Notes: generated from the sequence alone by a model not told the origin. A DNA stretch of 64,000 nt from a bacterium (GCA_023664305.1 JAMPFT010000002.1:146440-210439), one strand, 5' to 3'. Shown: positions 8,558 through 16,675, counted from the stretch's first letter. Numbers and translations: made by a program.

Positions 8558-8674
8558 GGTGTCGGCCGGAACGGATTTGGTGACATTTTGCAAAAGTCGC
8601 CGGGCAGTCCGGCCGATTTACAGTTTAGAAAGAGCTGACCGGCATATCGGACAGAGCGGAAGGAGACGGTAGAA

Positions 8675-9304
8675 ATGAGAGTTACGACAGGAATGTTAAA
8701 CAGGAACAACGGGATGATCGGAAGCCGGAAATCCCTGTTAAGCTATGTACAGCAAAACAAGACGGGAGGAGCCGAGAGGCTTGCGGCCATGGGAACGGCA
8801 AGGACTTCCGGCGCGCTTCAGCGGACGCAGAAGGCCGGTTATGAGAAGCTAAAAAGCACGGCAGACCGGCTGATAGACGGCGCGGATCAGCTGGCCCGCA
8901 GGGCGGACGGGGATGCGGATTGCACCCGGGAGGCAAAAAGCTTTGTGGAGGCGTATAATCAGGCCATGGATACGCTGGGAAGTGAAACCGATGTCCTGAA
9001 CCGTTATTATCATCAGATGATGAAACAGACGTTTTCGGACAATCAGGCCCAGCTGGCGGAGCTGGGAATTACCAGAAATACGGCAGGAAAGCTTGTGCTG
9101 GATTCGGAAAAGCTTGCGGCGGCGGACACGGAGAAGGTGAAGAAGCTTTTGGGCGCAGAGGGAGATTTTGTCAAAAGGGTGAGTTATGTGGCGTCCCGGG
9201 CGGCGGACAATGCCAAGGTAAACATACAGAATCTGAGTACCGCGTACAACGCCAGAGGAAATGTGACAAACTCCTATCTGAGCAGATACAATCTTTTGGG
9301 CTAA
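8675..9304 (+). CDS. FliD-like (flagellar hook-associated protein 2 C-terminal-like) protein
   Basis: 209 residues, no signal peptide or membrane segment. The C-terminal half (LAELGITRNTAGKLVLDSEK followed by KVKKLLGAEGDFVKRV) looks like the C-terminal region of the flagellar filament cap FliD, and the end is helical and Asn/Ser-rich as in hook-associated proteins. There is no typical FliD N-terminus and no flagellar gene nearby. It could be an exported or cytoplasmic relative with a different job. The next gene, 126 bp downstream, is probably in the same unit. GGAAGGAGACGG precedes the ATG. Confidence 0.55.
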   Translation: MRVTTGMLNRNNGMIGSRKSLLSYVQQNKTGGAERLAAMGTARTSGALQRTQKAGYEKLKSTADRLIDGADQLARRADGDADCTREAKSFVEAYNQAMDTLGSETDVLNRYYHQMMKQTFSDNQAQLAELGITRNTAGKLVLDSEKLAAADTEKVKKLLGAEGDFVKRVSYVASRAADNAKVNIQNLSTAYNARGNVTNSYLSRYNLLG

Positions 9305-9429
9305 TGTGAGAAGAATTGTAATGAGAGCAGCGCGGCCTGCCGATATAAAGAAAAAGGTTCGGCAGCCAAGGGACTCCAAAAGCGATGGAAAGCGGTCTCG
9401 GAATCGGACCGCGCGGAAAGGAAACGGAT

Positions 9430-10083
9430 ATGCAGATTGGAATAAACGGACGCCTTGCGGGGGCGGACTATCAGCGGACGGCACAGCAACGCAGGGAGGA
9501 CTCCGCGGTGGGGAGTTGGATCGCCTCCTTAGCGGAGGCGGCAAAGAGCGGGAAAACATCGGAAGCCGCAGGCGGGGAGGCATCCCAATTGCTGTCGGCC
9601 ACGGAGAGCGCGGAAAAGCCGGAAGAAGCAAAAACCTCGGGAGAGCGTTCGGAGGCGGCCAAAATTTTTGAGGCGGCCTCCGCGGGCAGGGAAAATCCGC
9701 TGGCTAATCTGAGAACGGCGGGAAAAGTCCCTTACGCGTACCTGGCGAAGGACGGAATCATCGAATATAACGGCGTGGTCTTTGTCTGTGATGAGAAAAC
9801 CAACAGTATCTGTCTGGGAGACATGACGGATCCGAAGGAAGTGATTACCGTGGCGCTGTCCGGCGGAGGTCATCTGAAGGTGAACCGAAGCAATATCGGG
9901 GATCTTTCCAAAGCGGTAGGGATGTTTTCCCCGGAGGACCTGAATCGGATTATGCGCGCCATCGCTCAGGATACCAGGATTCAGTCCATGGAGAAGGAGA
10001 TCGAGGATCTGGAGAGCGAGGTCGGCGGAAATATGAGCGCTGAGAACGCGGCGGAGACGGAGGAGAAGAAGGAAGCTGTCTGA
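9430..10083 (+). CDS. Conserved hypothetical protein (partner of FliD-like gene)
   Basis: 217 residues from the ATG at 9430, chosen because GGAAAGGAAACGG precedes it; an ATG at 9385 is also in frame. The first ~95 residues are Ala/Ser/Glu-rich and likely disordered. A compact domain follows (about residues 95-185, with a YNGVVFVCDEKTNSICLGD strand-rich segment), then an acidic helical tail (EKEIEDLESEVGG). No known family was recognised. Position suggests a role with the FliD-like protein. Confidence 0.6.
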   Translation: MQIGINGRLAGADYQRTAQQRREDSAVGSWIASLAEAAKSGKTSEAAGGEASQLLSATESAEKPEEAKTSGERSEAAKIFEAASAGRENPLANLRTAGKVPYAYLAKDGIIEYNGVVFVCDEKTNSICLGDMTDPKEVITVALSGGGHLKVNRSNIGDLSKAVGMFSPEDLNRIMRAIAQDTRIQSMEKEIEDLESEVGGNMSAENAAETEEKKEAV

Positions 10084-10091
10084 GGTTGTTT

Positions 10092-10144
10092 TCTGCAGCA
10101 GGGATATTTTAACGTGGCTCTTTTTGAAATATCCCTGTTGCAGG
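10092..10144. terminator. Inverted repeat between converging genes
   Basis: CTGCAGCAGGGATATTTT (10092-10109) pairs with GAAATATCCCTGTTGCAG (10127-10144). The loop contains CTTTTT. It probably ends transcription of the two converging units. Confidence 0.55.
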
Positions 10145-10154
10145 GTGCTTTAAT

Positions 10155-10769
10155 CTATTTGCTGTTTTTGGCGCTCATAATAGCCTGATATAGCGACCTA
10201 TACTCGCTGTCTGACATGCTTTTCTGCGGCACACAGATTCTTTTATCTGTGAATGATATTTCAATCACTTTCTTTTTGGAAAAGAACAGGGCAATACCGA
10301 GCAAAATGCAAAGGATTGCCAGGACGTTCATGGTTCCGTTCATCCATCCCGGCAGGCTGACCGATTGATCGATCCATTTCAGATAATCGTTTGCTTTATC
10401 CACCCATTCGGTGAGTTTATCGATTACCGTCTTAACGACTTCCAGTGCGGAACCTGCAATGACAAACAGAAGGCATTTTTTGAAAGAGCGTTTTGCCAGA
10501 TACCCCATCCCGATAAAATTCTTAATCTGGGCGCTGTCGCTGCTGCCATGGGATTTTACAAATTCCTTGTCTCTTAAGTACCAAAAGTCCCCGGTCAACA
10601 GGAGAGTTTCCCTGTTGACCGTTATCGTGTAGTGACGCCCGGCATTTTCTGTAAGCTGATACAGCAGCTGATTGCCAGAAGATAAGCCTGTCTCATCGAT
10701 TGCCATGCCGCATTGGGGACAGAATGCGGCTCTGGCAGCTACTGTTTTTCCACATTTACTGCACTGCAT
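10155..10769 (-). CDS. Zinc-ribbon membrane protein
   Basis: 204 residues from an ATG at 10769 that comes one base after the stop of the upstream gene, so translation is probably coupled. The N-terminus is a zinc ribbon (CSKCGKTVAARAAFCPQCG). Two hydrophobic segments follow (near residues 95-112 and 150-170), then a short cytoplasmic tail. The role is unknown; such proteins are frequent in Firmicutes. A longer in-frame start at 10880 would lie inside the upstream gene and is not preferred. Confidence 0.75.
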   Translation of the reverse strand: MQCSKCGKTVAARAAFCPQCGMAIDETGLSSGNQLLYQLTENAGRHYTITVNRETLLLTGDFWYLRDKEFVKSHGSSDSAQIKNFIGMGYLAKRSFKKCLLFVIAGSALEVVKTVIDKLTEWVDKANDYLKWIDQSVSLPGWMNGTMNVLAILCILLGIALFFSKKKVIEISFTDKRICVPQKSMSDSEYRSLYQAIMSAKNSK

Positions 10770-10770
10770 A

Positions 10771-11391
10771 TCAGTTTTGTCCTTTGAGATGATTTTTTGC
10801 CCGGCGGATCTGCTTCTCAAAATCCTGTGATTCTGCAAGACCGTAGATGGCGGCGTCAAATTGAATGCAGCCTCCGGCATACTCGATTGAGAAAAGTGTA
10901 GTCCTGCCTTTTATGTATGAAACGATCAGCAAAATTGCCGAAATAATGAGCGCTGAAATAGGAGCGGCTGTATAGTCTATGTCCCCTACAACAAATATTA
11001 CCAATGAAACGATAAACAATAAAACGGCAAGTATCAGTTTCCATAATGGGTTGCTATAGATAAAGCCGGTGCCTGTAATATCTTCCAAATCAATTGTTTT
11101 TTGCATATTAAATCGCTGAATTTTGCCGCTGTTGGTATCGATCATATTGCCGCGCAGATATACGCGTTTATCGGAAAGAAAGGCAATACACCTTTTTATT
11201 GATTTAGCAGTCAGATAGCTGCCGATATATCCGTTTCCGAGAGAGCCTATGTAGTTTTCGTCCGGTTCAACGAATATCTTTGTATAGTTACTGTCATTTC
11301 CGACGGATACATCTTTTTCGACCATAGCCCCGCAGTGAGGACATACATTGCTGGAATCTTCTATTTGTTTTCCGCATTTTTCACACAACAT
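10771..11391 (-). CDS. Zinc-ribbon protein with two membrane segments
   Basis: 206 residues starting with a zinc ribbon (MLCEKCGKQIEDSSNVCPHCG). A beta-rich PH-like region follows (KSIKRCIAFLSDKRVYLRGN), then two adjacent membrane helices near residues 115-160. GGAGAGAAAAGAAA precedes the ATG. It shares build with the next gene and overlaps it in operon arrangement. The PH-like part suggests membrane association, but the function is unknown. Confidence 0.75.
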   Translation of the reverse strand: MLCEKCGKQIEDSSNVCPHCGAMVEKDVSVGNDSNYTKIFVEPDENYIGSLGNGYIGSYLTAKSIKRCIAFLSDKRVYLRGNMIDTNSGKIQRFNMQKTIDLEDITGTGFIYSNPLWKLILAVLLFIVSLVIFVVGDIDYTAAPISALIISAILLIVSYIKGRTTLFSIEYAGGCIQFDAAIYGLAESQDFEKQIRRAKNHLKGQN

Positions 11392-11647
11392 TTTCTTTTC
11401 TCTCCTATCGTTTTTAATCTCTTAATCCTGTAGTTCGCATAGACTCTTTTGCCGTCTTTAACGGCTTTGCCACGCAGTAGACAAAAGCCTTCCGCATGTC
11501 ATTTGCTGATCCCCTTTCTTTTTCTTATAGTTTACGCCCCCCCGTATTTATGTCGATGAAAAAATGATAATTTATTTCGGTGTGATCGGCAGATGGCGCA
11601 GGAAATCGATAAATATGGTGTCAGGGAGAAGGAAAAGAATAATTATG

Positions 11648-12226
11648 TTATGGAGTGAGTCTGTCGTATTGAGTTATTATTTCTCCGGTAGTCAGGCAGA
11701 GCTTTTCTTTTTTGAGCAGGGTATAGCGGGGGTGTCCGTGTGTATAGTCTTTATCTGATTTTGGGAAAAAGGTGCGGCAGAACAGGGTGTTTTCCCCGGA
11801 GCGCTGTGCCAGAAACAAATAGACGGGAGTACCGCGAAAATCATTTTCAAGAAGATAGTCCGCTTTGATAGCTGAAAAAGGGTTGGCTTTTGGATTATAG
11901 CGAAAAATGAGTTTATTGCTGTCCAGAAAATTTTCCAACTCTGCGAGCGGTAAGAGACGAGGTTCCATTTCGTAAAAGAAATCACTTTGCTTTGCTGTAG
12001 AAAATGTCAGACGGCCATCCAGAATTTCCTGCAAAATGTCAGCCCGCTTTCCGGTTTGGAAGCGGGCATTATCCCGCAATTTATGTAGTCCTGCAAGATG
12101 GTGAAAATCGGTATTGCTGAATGATACGGTGAAATCTAATGTTTTTCCTTTGCGTCCAATTACCATACGATACTGGTAAGGAATCAGCCGCTTAAAATTT
12201 TGTGCGCATTGTAATAGTAAATCCAT
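11648..12226 (-). CDS. PBECR4-type nuclease-domain protein
   Basis: 192 residues, soluble. The pattern VIGRKGKTLDFTVSF, then DFHHLAGLHKL, a mid-protein IFRYNPKANPF-SAIKADYLLE, and a C-terminal FFPKSDKDYTHGHPRYTLL-EK matches my memory of the PBECR4 domain (phage/Barnase-EndoU-ColicinE5/D-RelE-like nuclease). Such domains are predicted RNases or DNases found in mobile elements and toxins. The gene is more AT-rich than its neighbours. It starts 20 bp after a terminator hairpin that ends a structured RNA on the same strand, so it seems to depend on read-through, the arrangement of type III toxin-antitoxin loci. That reading is a hypothesis. Confidence 0.7.
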   Translation of the reverse strand: MDLLLQCAQNFKRLIPYQYRMVIGRKGKTLDFTVSFSNTDFHHLAGLHKLRDNARFQTGKRADILQEILDGRLTFSTAKQSDFFYEMEPRLLPLAELENFLDSNKLIFRYNPKANPFSAIKADYLLENDFRGTPVYLFLAQRSGENTLFCRTFFPKSDKDYTHGHPRYTLLKKEKLCLTTGEIITQYDRLTP

Positions 12227-12246
12227 GCTTTTTCCTTTTCTGTATA

Positions 12247-12275
12247 AAAAATCCCTGCTCTAAAACAGGGATTTT
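12247..12275 (-). terminator. Terminator of the structured RNA
   Basis: AAAAATCCCTG pairs with CAGGGATTTTT around a TTTTAGAG loop and is followed by T residues on the minus strand. It lies between the RNA (12276-12420) and the nuclease gene start at 12226. Its stem is symmetrical enough to work in both directions. Confidence 0.8.
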
Positions 12276-12420
12276 TCGTGCATTTTCTTTCGGTTTTATC
12301 AGCCTACGCCGGTTTGAGGTTTCATTGCACAACCCCTCCCGAAAGCTCCGTAAGGCAATGCATACCGGCACACGCCCTTACTTCAACGCTTTGACAGACA
12401 CACGTCGTTGCCTGCCTTAT
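12250..12420 (-). ncRNA. Structured small RNA, class not established
   Basis: An RNA of about 170-175 nt is predicted between a consensus promoter and a terminator. Helices that can be read off (minus strand): TAAGGCA 12419-12413 with TGCCTTA 12357-12351; CAACG 12410-12406 with CGTTG 12388-12384; CTTTCGG 12345-12339 with CCGAAAG 12293-12287; GAGGGGTT 12338-12331 with AACCTC 12321-12316. Two more pairings would be pseudoknots: GCCGGT 12369-12364 with ACCGGC 12313-12308, and GTGCA 12330-12326 (a hairpin loop) with TGCAC 12282-12278. Size, promoter strength and complexity fit abundant Clostridia RNAs such as the raiA motif; 6S RNA is a less likely alternative. It could also be the RNA partner of the nuclease downstream. 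Confidence 0.7.
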
Positions 12421-12426
12421 GATATT

Positions 12427-12455
12427 ATTATATACAGACAAGAAAAGTATGTCAA
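12427..12455 (-). promoter_or_regulatory. Perfect consensus sigma-A promoter of the small RNA
   Basis: TTGACA (12455-12450), a 17-bp spacer and TATAAT (12432-12427). Both hexamers and the spacing match the consensus exactly, which predicts a very strong, constitutive promoter. Transcription should begin near 12420. Confidence 0.85.
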
Positions 12456-12478
12456 TCTGTTTTGGAAAGTTTTCCCGC

Positions 12479-13525
12479 CTACTCCCCCGGCTTCCAGCCC
12501 TTCAGCACATTTTCCGACGTATATTCCGCGGCCTCGCTGTCTGTCAGCTGGCAGGAAAAATCCGCCCGGGTATCGGGGCTTGCCCCGGGGCCGTAGGAGC
12601 CGTACTCGCCGTAGTAGAAATGGCCGTGGGGCTTGTTCCAGTCGTTCCAGCCCGCAGGGTGGATGTGTTCATCCATCCGGCAGTTTATGAAGACGGTCTT
12701 TGCCCATTCCCGCCAGGGGCGCCCCAGCATCACGGTGTGAGGCGGGCAGTCGCTTTTTAGGCTGCAGTGATAAAAAACATAGCCAAAGGGTTCCTCCTTC
12801 GGCGTGGAGGCGGCGGTAATATAGCCGTAAACCACGTTTGGGTTGGGAGTCTCTTCCGTTTTCCGATCCCGCGGAAAACCGGAAAAGATTGTACAGTCTT
12901 CAAACCAGGCGATCGCGCCGCCAAAAATGAAGTCCACATCCCCCTGAATATAGCAGTTTTTATAGCAGTGCCGTCCCAGAATCCTGGGCTTAAATTCTCC
13001 GGGGCCTTTAAAGCCGCCGGGCTGCGCCTCCTTTAAGGGCAGGGGCGCGGTAAAGAGGGTGTCCTGACTGCCAAGCAGACAGCAGTCTTCGAAGTAATTC
13101 CGATCGCCGTCCACATAGAGGGCCAGGGCCTGTCCTACGGCGTGGCCGTACCCCGCGTCGTTTTGGAAGGTCAGATGCCTCGCTGTGAAGTCATGGGTAT
13201 CGACTCGGACGGAGGCGGTGCGGAAGGTGCCTCGCTTGTCCCCCTCCGGCATTATATCTGCCGCGGCGTCGCCGTACACCAGCACGACATCCTCGCGGCG
13301 TTCGCCTTCTCCCTGGAGGGTGAGGTTGGGGCGGGTAATCACCAGTTTTTCCCGGTAGACGCCGCTGCCGATATGGAGAACGGCGGGAGGAAGGTCGGAA
13401 AAGACGGCGGGATAGGTTTTTTCCGTCTCTGCGCCGCCCAACCCCTCCAGGGCGGCGGTTATGGTGTTGTAGCAGGGCGTGTGCCCCGGCATGTTGACGT
13501 ATCGGTGAATCGTTTCTTTTTTCAT
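12479..13525 (-). CDS. Pectinesterase (CE8), cytoplasmic
   Basis: 348 residues from the ATG at 13525, which has AAAAAGGAG upstream. It carries the family 8 carbohydrate-esterase signatures in order: the GQALAL segment, GSQDTL, QGDVDFIFGGA with the catalytic Asp residues, and LGRPWREWAKTVF. It removes methyl esters from galacturonate residues. There is no signal peptide (MKKETIHRYVNMPGHTPCY is not hydrophobic), so the substrate must be an imported oligogalacturonide. No other pectin gene is nearby. Confidence 0.88.
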   Translation of the reverse strand: MKKETIHRYVNMPGHTPCYNTITAALEGLGGAETEKTYPAVFSDLPPAVLHIGSGVYREKLVITRPNLTLQGEGERREDVVLVYGDAAADIMPEGDKRGTFRTASVRVDTHDFTARHLTFQNDAGYGHAVGQALALYVDGDRNYFEDCCLLGSQDTLFTAPLPLKEAQPGGFKGPGEFKPRILGRHCYKNCYIQGDVDFIFGGAIAWFEDCTIFSGFPRDRKTEETPNPNVVYGYITAASTPKEEPFGYVFYHCSLKSDCPPHTVMLGRPWREWAKTVFINCRMDEHIHPAGWNDWNKPHGHFYYGEYGSYGPGASPDTRADFSCQLTDSEAAEYTSENVLKGWKPGE

Positions 13526-13626
13526 TCTAATCTCCTTTTTGAAGAAGCCTGAAATTATTTTTAAGCTATATATCGGTAACTGCAAGAGCTACGCTTTCCC
13601 GCGGATTGCTCGCGCATACTATACCG

Positions 13627-13786
13627 CCGGTTCGGCAGGAGTTAGACGTTGGCAGCTCTATGTTTGCCGGTTCGGCAGCAGTCAGCCGTCGGCGGCTCTA
13701 TGTTTGTTTTCCCGACAGCAGTCAGCCGTCGTCGGTTCTATGTTTGCTGATCCGGCAGCAGTCAGTCGCCGACAGCTCTATGTTTG
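13627..13786. repeat. Minisatellite, exact 40-bp period, 4 copies
   Basis: CTCTATGTTTG recurs at 13656, 13696, 13736 (as TTCTATGTTTG) and 13776, exactly 40 bp apart. Each unit also holds CGGCAGCAGTCAGCCGTCG or a variant. The right end reaches into the last codons of the methyltransferase gene (13778-14542, minus). Confidence 0.9.
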
Positions 13787-14542
13787 TTTTCCGGCGACAA
13801 TCAGATATCGGTGAATCGTCCCCTCGATCTTACCGTCTCTAAAAAGCGTTTCCTGCATTTTTAACAGCTGTTCGAAGCATTTATCGACGGAAAAATCCGG
13901 AAACTCCCACTCTATGATACGGGCAAACCAGACGAACGCTCCTATATCATAGAATTTAATAGGACGGTAGGCTTCCTCCGCCTGAATTATTTTAAATCCG
14001 GCGGACTCAAAATGCCTGCGCTGTTCGGCCAGATTCAGGTGCGGAAACGGTTTTTCGGCCTCCGGCAATACCAGCTCGACCAAATCCCGGTCATTGTCCC
14101 CGCCGACCTGTTCTGTGATAAAAAATCCGTTTGGACGCAACAGCCGAAACAGCTCCCTTGCATCAAAACCGCCGTGCCGGTTGATCACCAGATCAAAGGC
14201 TTCGTCCTCAAACGGAATCTGGGATGGATCGTTACATTCCCGGAAGTCGATTCCCAATGGCAGCAGCTTTTCCCTGCAGAGTTCAACATTCGGCGGATAA
14301 CCTTCCGTTGCGGAGGTCCTGTCATGCGGATGATGAAGAGACAATAAAAATTCCCCGCCGCCCGTGTCGTAATCCATTATTTTGAGATCCTTTTTCAGGT
14401 ACTGTCTGACAATTTCCTCATAATTCCAGGACAAATCCCTTTCTACCTCGTATCTGCCGTGAATATGCGAAAAGTCCCAGCCGTGAATGTGGGCGGCTTC
14501 CTCTTCCTGCTTCCAGATTTGTTTTAATTTTTCTTTGTTCAT
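13778..14542 (-). CDS. Class I SAM-dependent methyltransferase
   Basis: 254 residues from an ATG at 14542 with AAGGAG upstream; a start at 14575 is also open. SAM-binding motif I reads IMDYDTGGGEFLL, followed by an acidic loop and FEDEAFDLVINRHGGFD as motif IV region. The substrate is not known. The last codons lie in the edge of a 40-bp minisatellite, so the C-terminus may vary between strains. Confidence 0.8.
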   Translation of the reverse strand: MNKEKLKQIWKQEEEAAHIHGWDFSHIHGRYEVERDLSWNYEEIVRQYLKKDLKIMDYDTGGGEFLLSLHHPHDRTSATEGYPPNVELCREKLLPLGIDFRECNDPSQIPFEDEAFDLVINRHGGFDARELFRLLRPNGFFITEQVGGDNDRDLVELVLPEAEKPFPHLNLAEQRRHFESAGFKIIQAEEAYRPIKFYDIGAFVWFARIIEWEFPDFSVDKCFEQLLKMQETLFRDGKIEGTIHRYLIVAGKQT

Positions 14543-14585
14543 AAAACTGCGCTCCTTTTCATAGAATTGTTCCACTCTCTGACAG

Positions 14586-14650
14586 GTGCAGTTCCTGACA
14601 ACATGCTGTTTCTCCTCGATGCAATCTGCTGTCAGATTTTGAACTGCACC
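14586..14650. repeat. Inverted repeat between minus-strand genes
   Basis: GGTGCAGTTC (14586-14595) and GAACTGCACC (14641-14650) are perfect reverse complements, with CTGACA/TGTCAG pairing inside. It lies between the phosphorylase gene and the methyltransferase gene. No T-run follows, so it may be a processing or stability element. Confidence 0.55.
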
Positions 14651-14694
14651 GAGTCGCTAATTCGTCTCATCACGGACTTCCTCCTTTTGCTCCG

Positions 14695-15459
14695 CTACAG
14701 AAGCTTCACCAGCTCCTTACACAGCTGAACCAAATCATACCGGACGCCCTCCCGGCTGCGCCAGCCTCTTCCGGACCATTCCTCTCCGGAGAGATCGTCT
14801 CCGCCGTAGATCAGCGCGCCGTAGGCAAAGCCCCGAAACTGCGCCACGGCAATACAGCCGGACTGCTCCATTTCCACGATCTTTGCGCCTTCTTCTTTTC
14901 GGCGGCTGATCCGATCGGCGGTCTCCCGAAACATCGCGTCCGTGGTCCAGGTCAGCCCGCTGAGATAGGAGACGCCGTTCTCATCCAGATATTGTCTGAT
15001 CTTATCCGTAACCTTCGGATCCGTGTAAATTACCCTTGAGGGGGCGATATACTGGTAGGAAAAGCCTTCGTCCCGGATCGCTCCGTCTACCACAAGGATC
15101 TGTCCGACTTCGATATTTCGGTCCAGAACGCCGCCTCCGCCGCAGAACATGACCTTCGTGATGCCCATGGCGTGGAAGACCTCCAGATTTCCCGCGCAGG
15201 CGGGACAGCCCACCTGTCCCAGGGTCAACAGGACGTCCGGCTGCTCCGCAAAGCGGTAGACGACAACGGGATTTTCGCCGGGAATCGTCCATTCCTCCGC
15301 AATCCGGCCTTCCGCCGCCAGTTTATTTACTACCTCCGGGAAGAAGGTAATCACCAGTTTATCCGTGCCAAACCCGTCCGGCGCAAAATTCATCGGATTC
15401 AGCTTTGCGGTCAGAGCGTCGTCAAGCTCCAACACAGGGAAATCGTTTTGGTGAAACAT
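14695..15459 (-). CDS. Nucleoside phosphorylase (PNP/UDP family)
   Basis: 254 residues from the ATG at 15459, selected because AAGGAGG sits six bases ahead of it. The family pattern is clear: a Gly-rich VMFCGGGGVLD, the QILVVDGAIRDEGFSYQY stretch, and the C-terminal VEMEQSGCIAVAQFRGF motif with the ribose-binding Met-Glu. It should cleave a nucleoside with phosphate to a base and ribose-1-phosphate (uridine or purine type cannot be decided). A promoter and two palindromes lie upstream. Confidence 0.85.
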   Translation of the reverse strand: MFHQNDFPVLELDDALTAKLNPMNFAPDGFGTDKLVITFFPEVVNKLAAEGRIAEEWTIPGENPVVVYRFAEQPDVLLTLGQVGCPACAGNLEVFHAMGITKVMFCGGGGVLDRNIEVGQILVVDGAIRDEGFSYQYIAPSRVIYTDPKVTDKIRQYLDENGVSYLSGLTWTTDAMFRETADRISRRKEEGAKIVEMEQSGCIAVAQFRGFAYGALIYGGDDLSGEEWSGRGWRSREGVRYDLVQLCKELVKLL

Positions 15460-15504
15460 AGGGGGCCTCCTTTGCTGTATGAGAAACTTATCTCGAATAA
15501 AGTT

Positions 15505-15573
15505 ATTATACCATGATTTTGTGCGCTTTAGCGCACATGGAATCGGAAGTTGACACAATATCTTTCCGTGTCA
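15505..15573 (-). promoter_or_regulatory. Promoter with two palindromic operator-like sites
   Basis: An extended -10 (TGGTATAAT, minus strand, 15513-15505) precedes the phosphorylase gene. TGTGCGCTTTAGCGCACA (15520-15537) is an 18-bp palindrome covering its -35 region. TGACAC (15551-15556) and GTGTCA (15568-15573) form a second inverted repeat. The regulator is unknown. Confidence 0.55.
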
Positions 15574-15769
15574 ACATTATACCATGGCGAATTTTGCCGT
15601 GCAAGTTCGTATTGGCTCCTTTCTCTTGTGGGTTGGCGGTATTGACGGGGAAAGCCCGGCAGCTTCACCAAAAGCTTGCCACAGGAAGCTTGACGTGTTA
15701 AAGTAATAGCGGTGCATGGAAATTGCAAAAAACGGACAAATCGGATTTTCGGTTGGAGTACAAACAGGT

Positions 15770-16675
15770 ATGGACTGCAGAGAAGCGATCGCAATATTTG
15801 AAAACGACACCTCAAAAAGTGTTGCTCAGATAGAACGCTGCAGCACAGGTATTGCAAATTATGTTTTTATAGTTTCCACTACAACTGAAAAGTTTGTTCT
15901 CAGATGCAGTAAGGACAAAAATGCCTATAAAGACAGCATCTATTGGCTCGGCAAGCTGTCTGTATGTGAAATCCCGATTCCGGCAGTCTTATCACAGGGA
16001 ACATATCAGGATTATTCCTATTTGATTCTTTCCTATATCCGCGGAGATGATATCGGGAATGTTTATTGTCAGTTAAATGACCGCGAAAAAAAGCAGATTG
16101 CCGGGGAAGTCGTTGCGATACAGAGAAAAGTTTCAAAAATTGATATCATAACGGATACTGATTGGACTTGGAATGATGTTATAAATGAAATGCTGAACCG
16201 TGCAGAAGAGCGAATAAGACAAAACCGGTATTTTGACGCTGCAAGGATTCGGATCATAAGAAATTTGCAGTACGAAATGCGGGAGTACCTGAATGCGGTG
16301 CGGCCAATACCGTATTTGGATGATATCACTACAAAAAATTTACTGGTTTATGAAGGCAGGCTGTCCGGAATAGTTGACATAGATTGGATCGGTTTGGGCG
16401 ATATGCTTACCTTTGTGGCACTGACGAGGGTGGCGTTGCTCAATATGGATTTGGATACCAGGTATGTTGATTATCTGTTGGATGAGATTCATCCAAATGC
16501 AGCAGAGTATAAAGCGTTCCTGTTTTACTGCCTGATTTATTGCGTGGATTTTATGGGGGAAAGAGGTATGCAGTTTCTCGATAAGGTGGTTCCCGTAAAT
16601 GAAACTGTAGTCAGGAGATTGAACGGTATCTTTGATGTCCTCATGGGCGAATGGAAGAAATTCACAAATTGTTAA
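15770..16675 (+). CDS. APH-like phosphotransferase (kinase fold)
   Basis: 301 residues from an ATG at 15770 (TTGGAG upstream); another ATG at 15716 has no ribosome-binding site. It has the build of the aminoglycoside/choline kinase family: an N-lobe with CSTGIANYVFIV and FVLRC, the catalytic loop YLDDITTKNLLV (Asp and Asn present, the usual His replaced by Leu-Asp context) and the metal-binding VDIDWIGLGD. The family phosphorylates small molecules; resistance is only one option. The gene is clearly AT-rich compared with secA next to it, suggesting later acquisition. Confidence 0.7.
   Translation: MDCREAIAIFENDTSKSVAQIERCSTGIANYVFIVSTTTEKFVLRCSKDKNAYKDSIYWLGKLSVCEIPIPAVLSQGTYQDYSYLILSYIRGDDIGNVYCQLNDREKKQIAGEVVAIQRKVSKIDIITDTDWTWNDVINEMLNRAEERIRQNRYFDAARIRIIRNLQYEMREYLNAVRPIPYLDDITTKNLLVYEGRLSGIVDIDWIGLGDMLTFVALTRVALLNMDLDTRYVDYLLDEIHPNAAEYKAFLFYCLIYCVDFMGERGMQFLDKVVPVNETVVRRLNGIFDVLMGEWKKFTNC

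Noticed and set aside
12202-12690. Plus-strand open frame over the structured RNA and the pectinesterase end
   Set aside because: No ribosome-binding site. The base-pairing pattern and the minus-strand promoter explain the region better.
15716-16675. Calling the APH-like kinase an aminoglycoside resistance gene
   Set aside because: Only the kinase fold can be supported; many members phosphorylate other small molecules, and the usual HGD of the catalytic loop is not present in its standard form.
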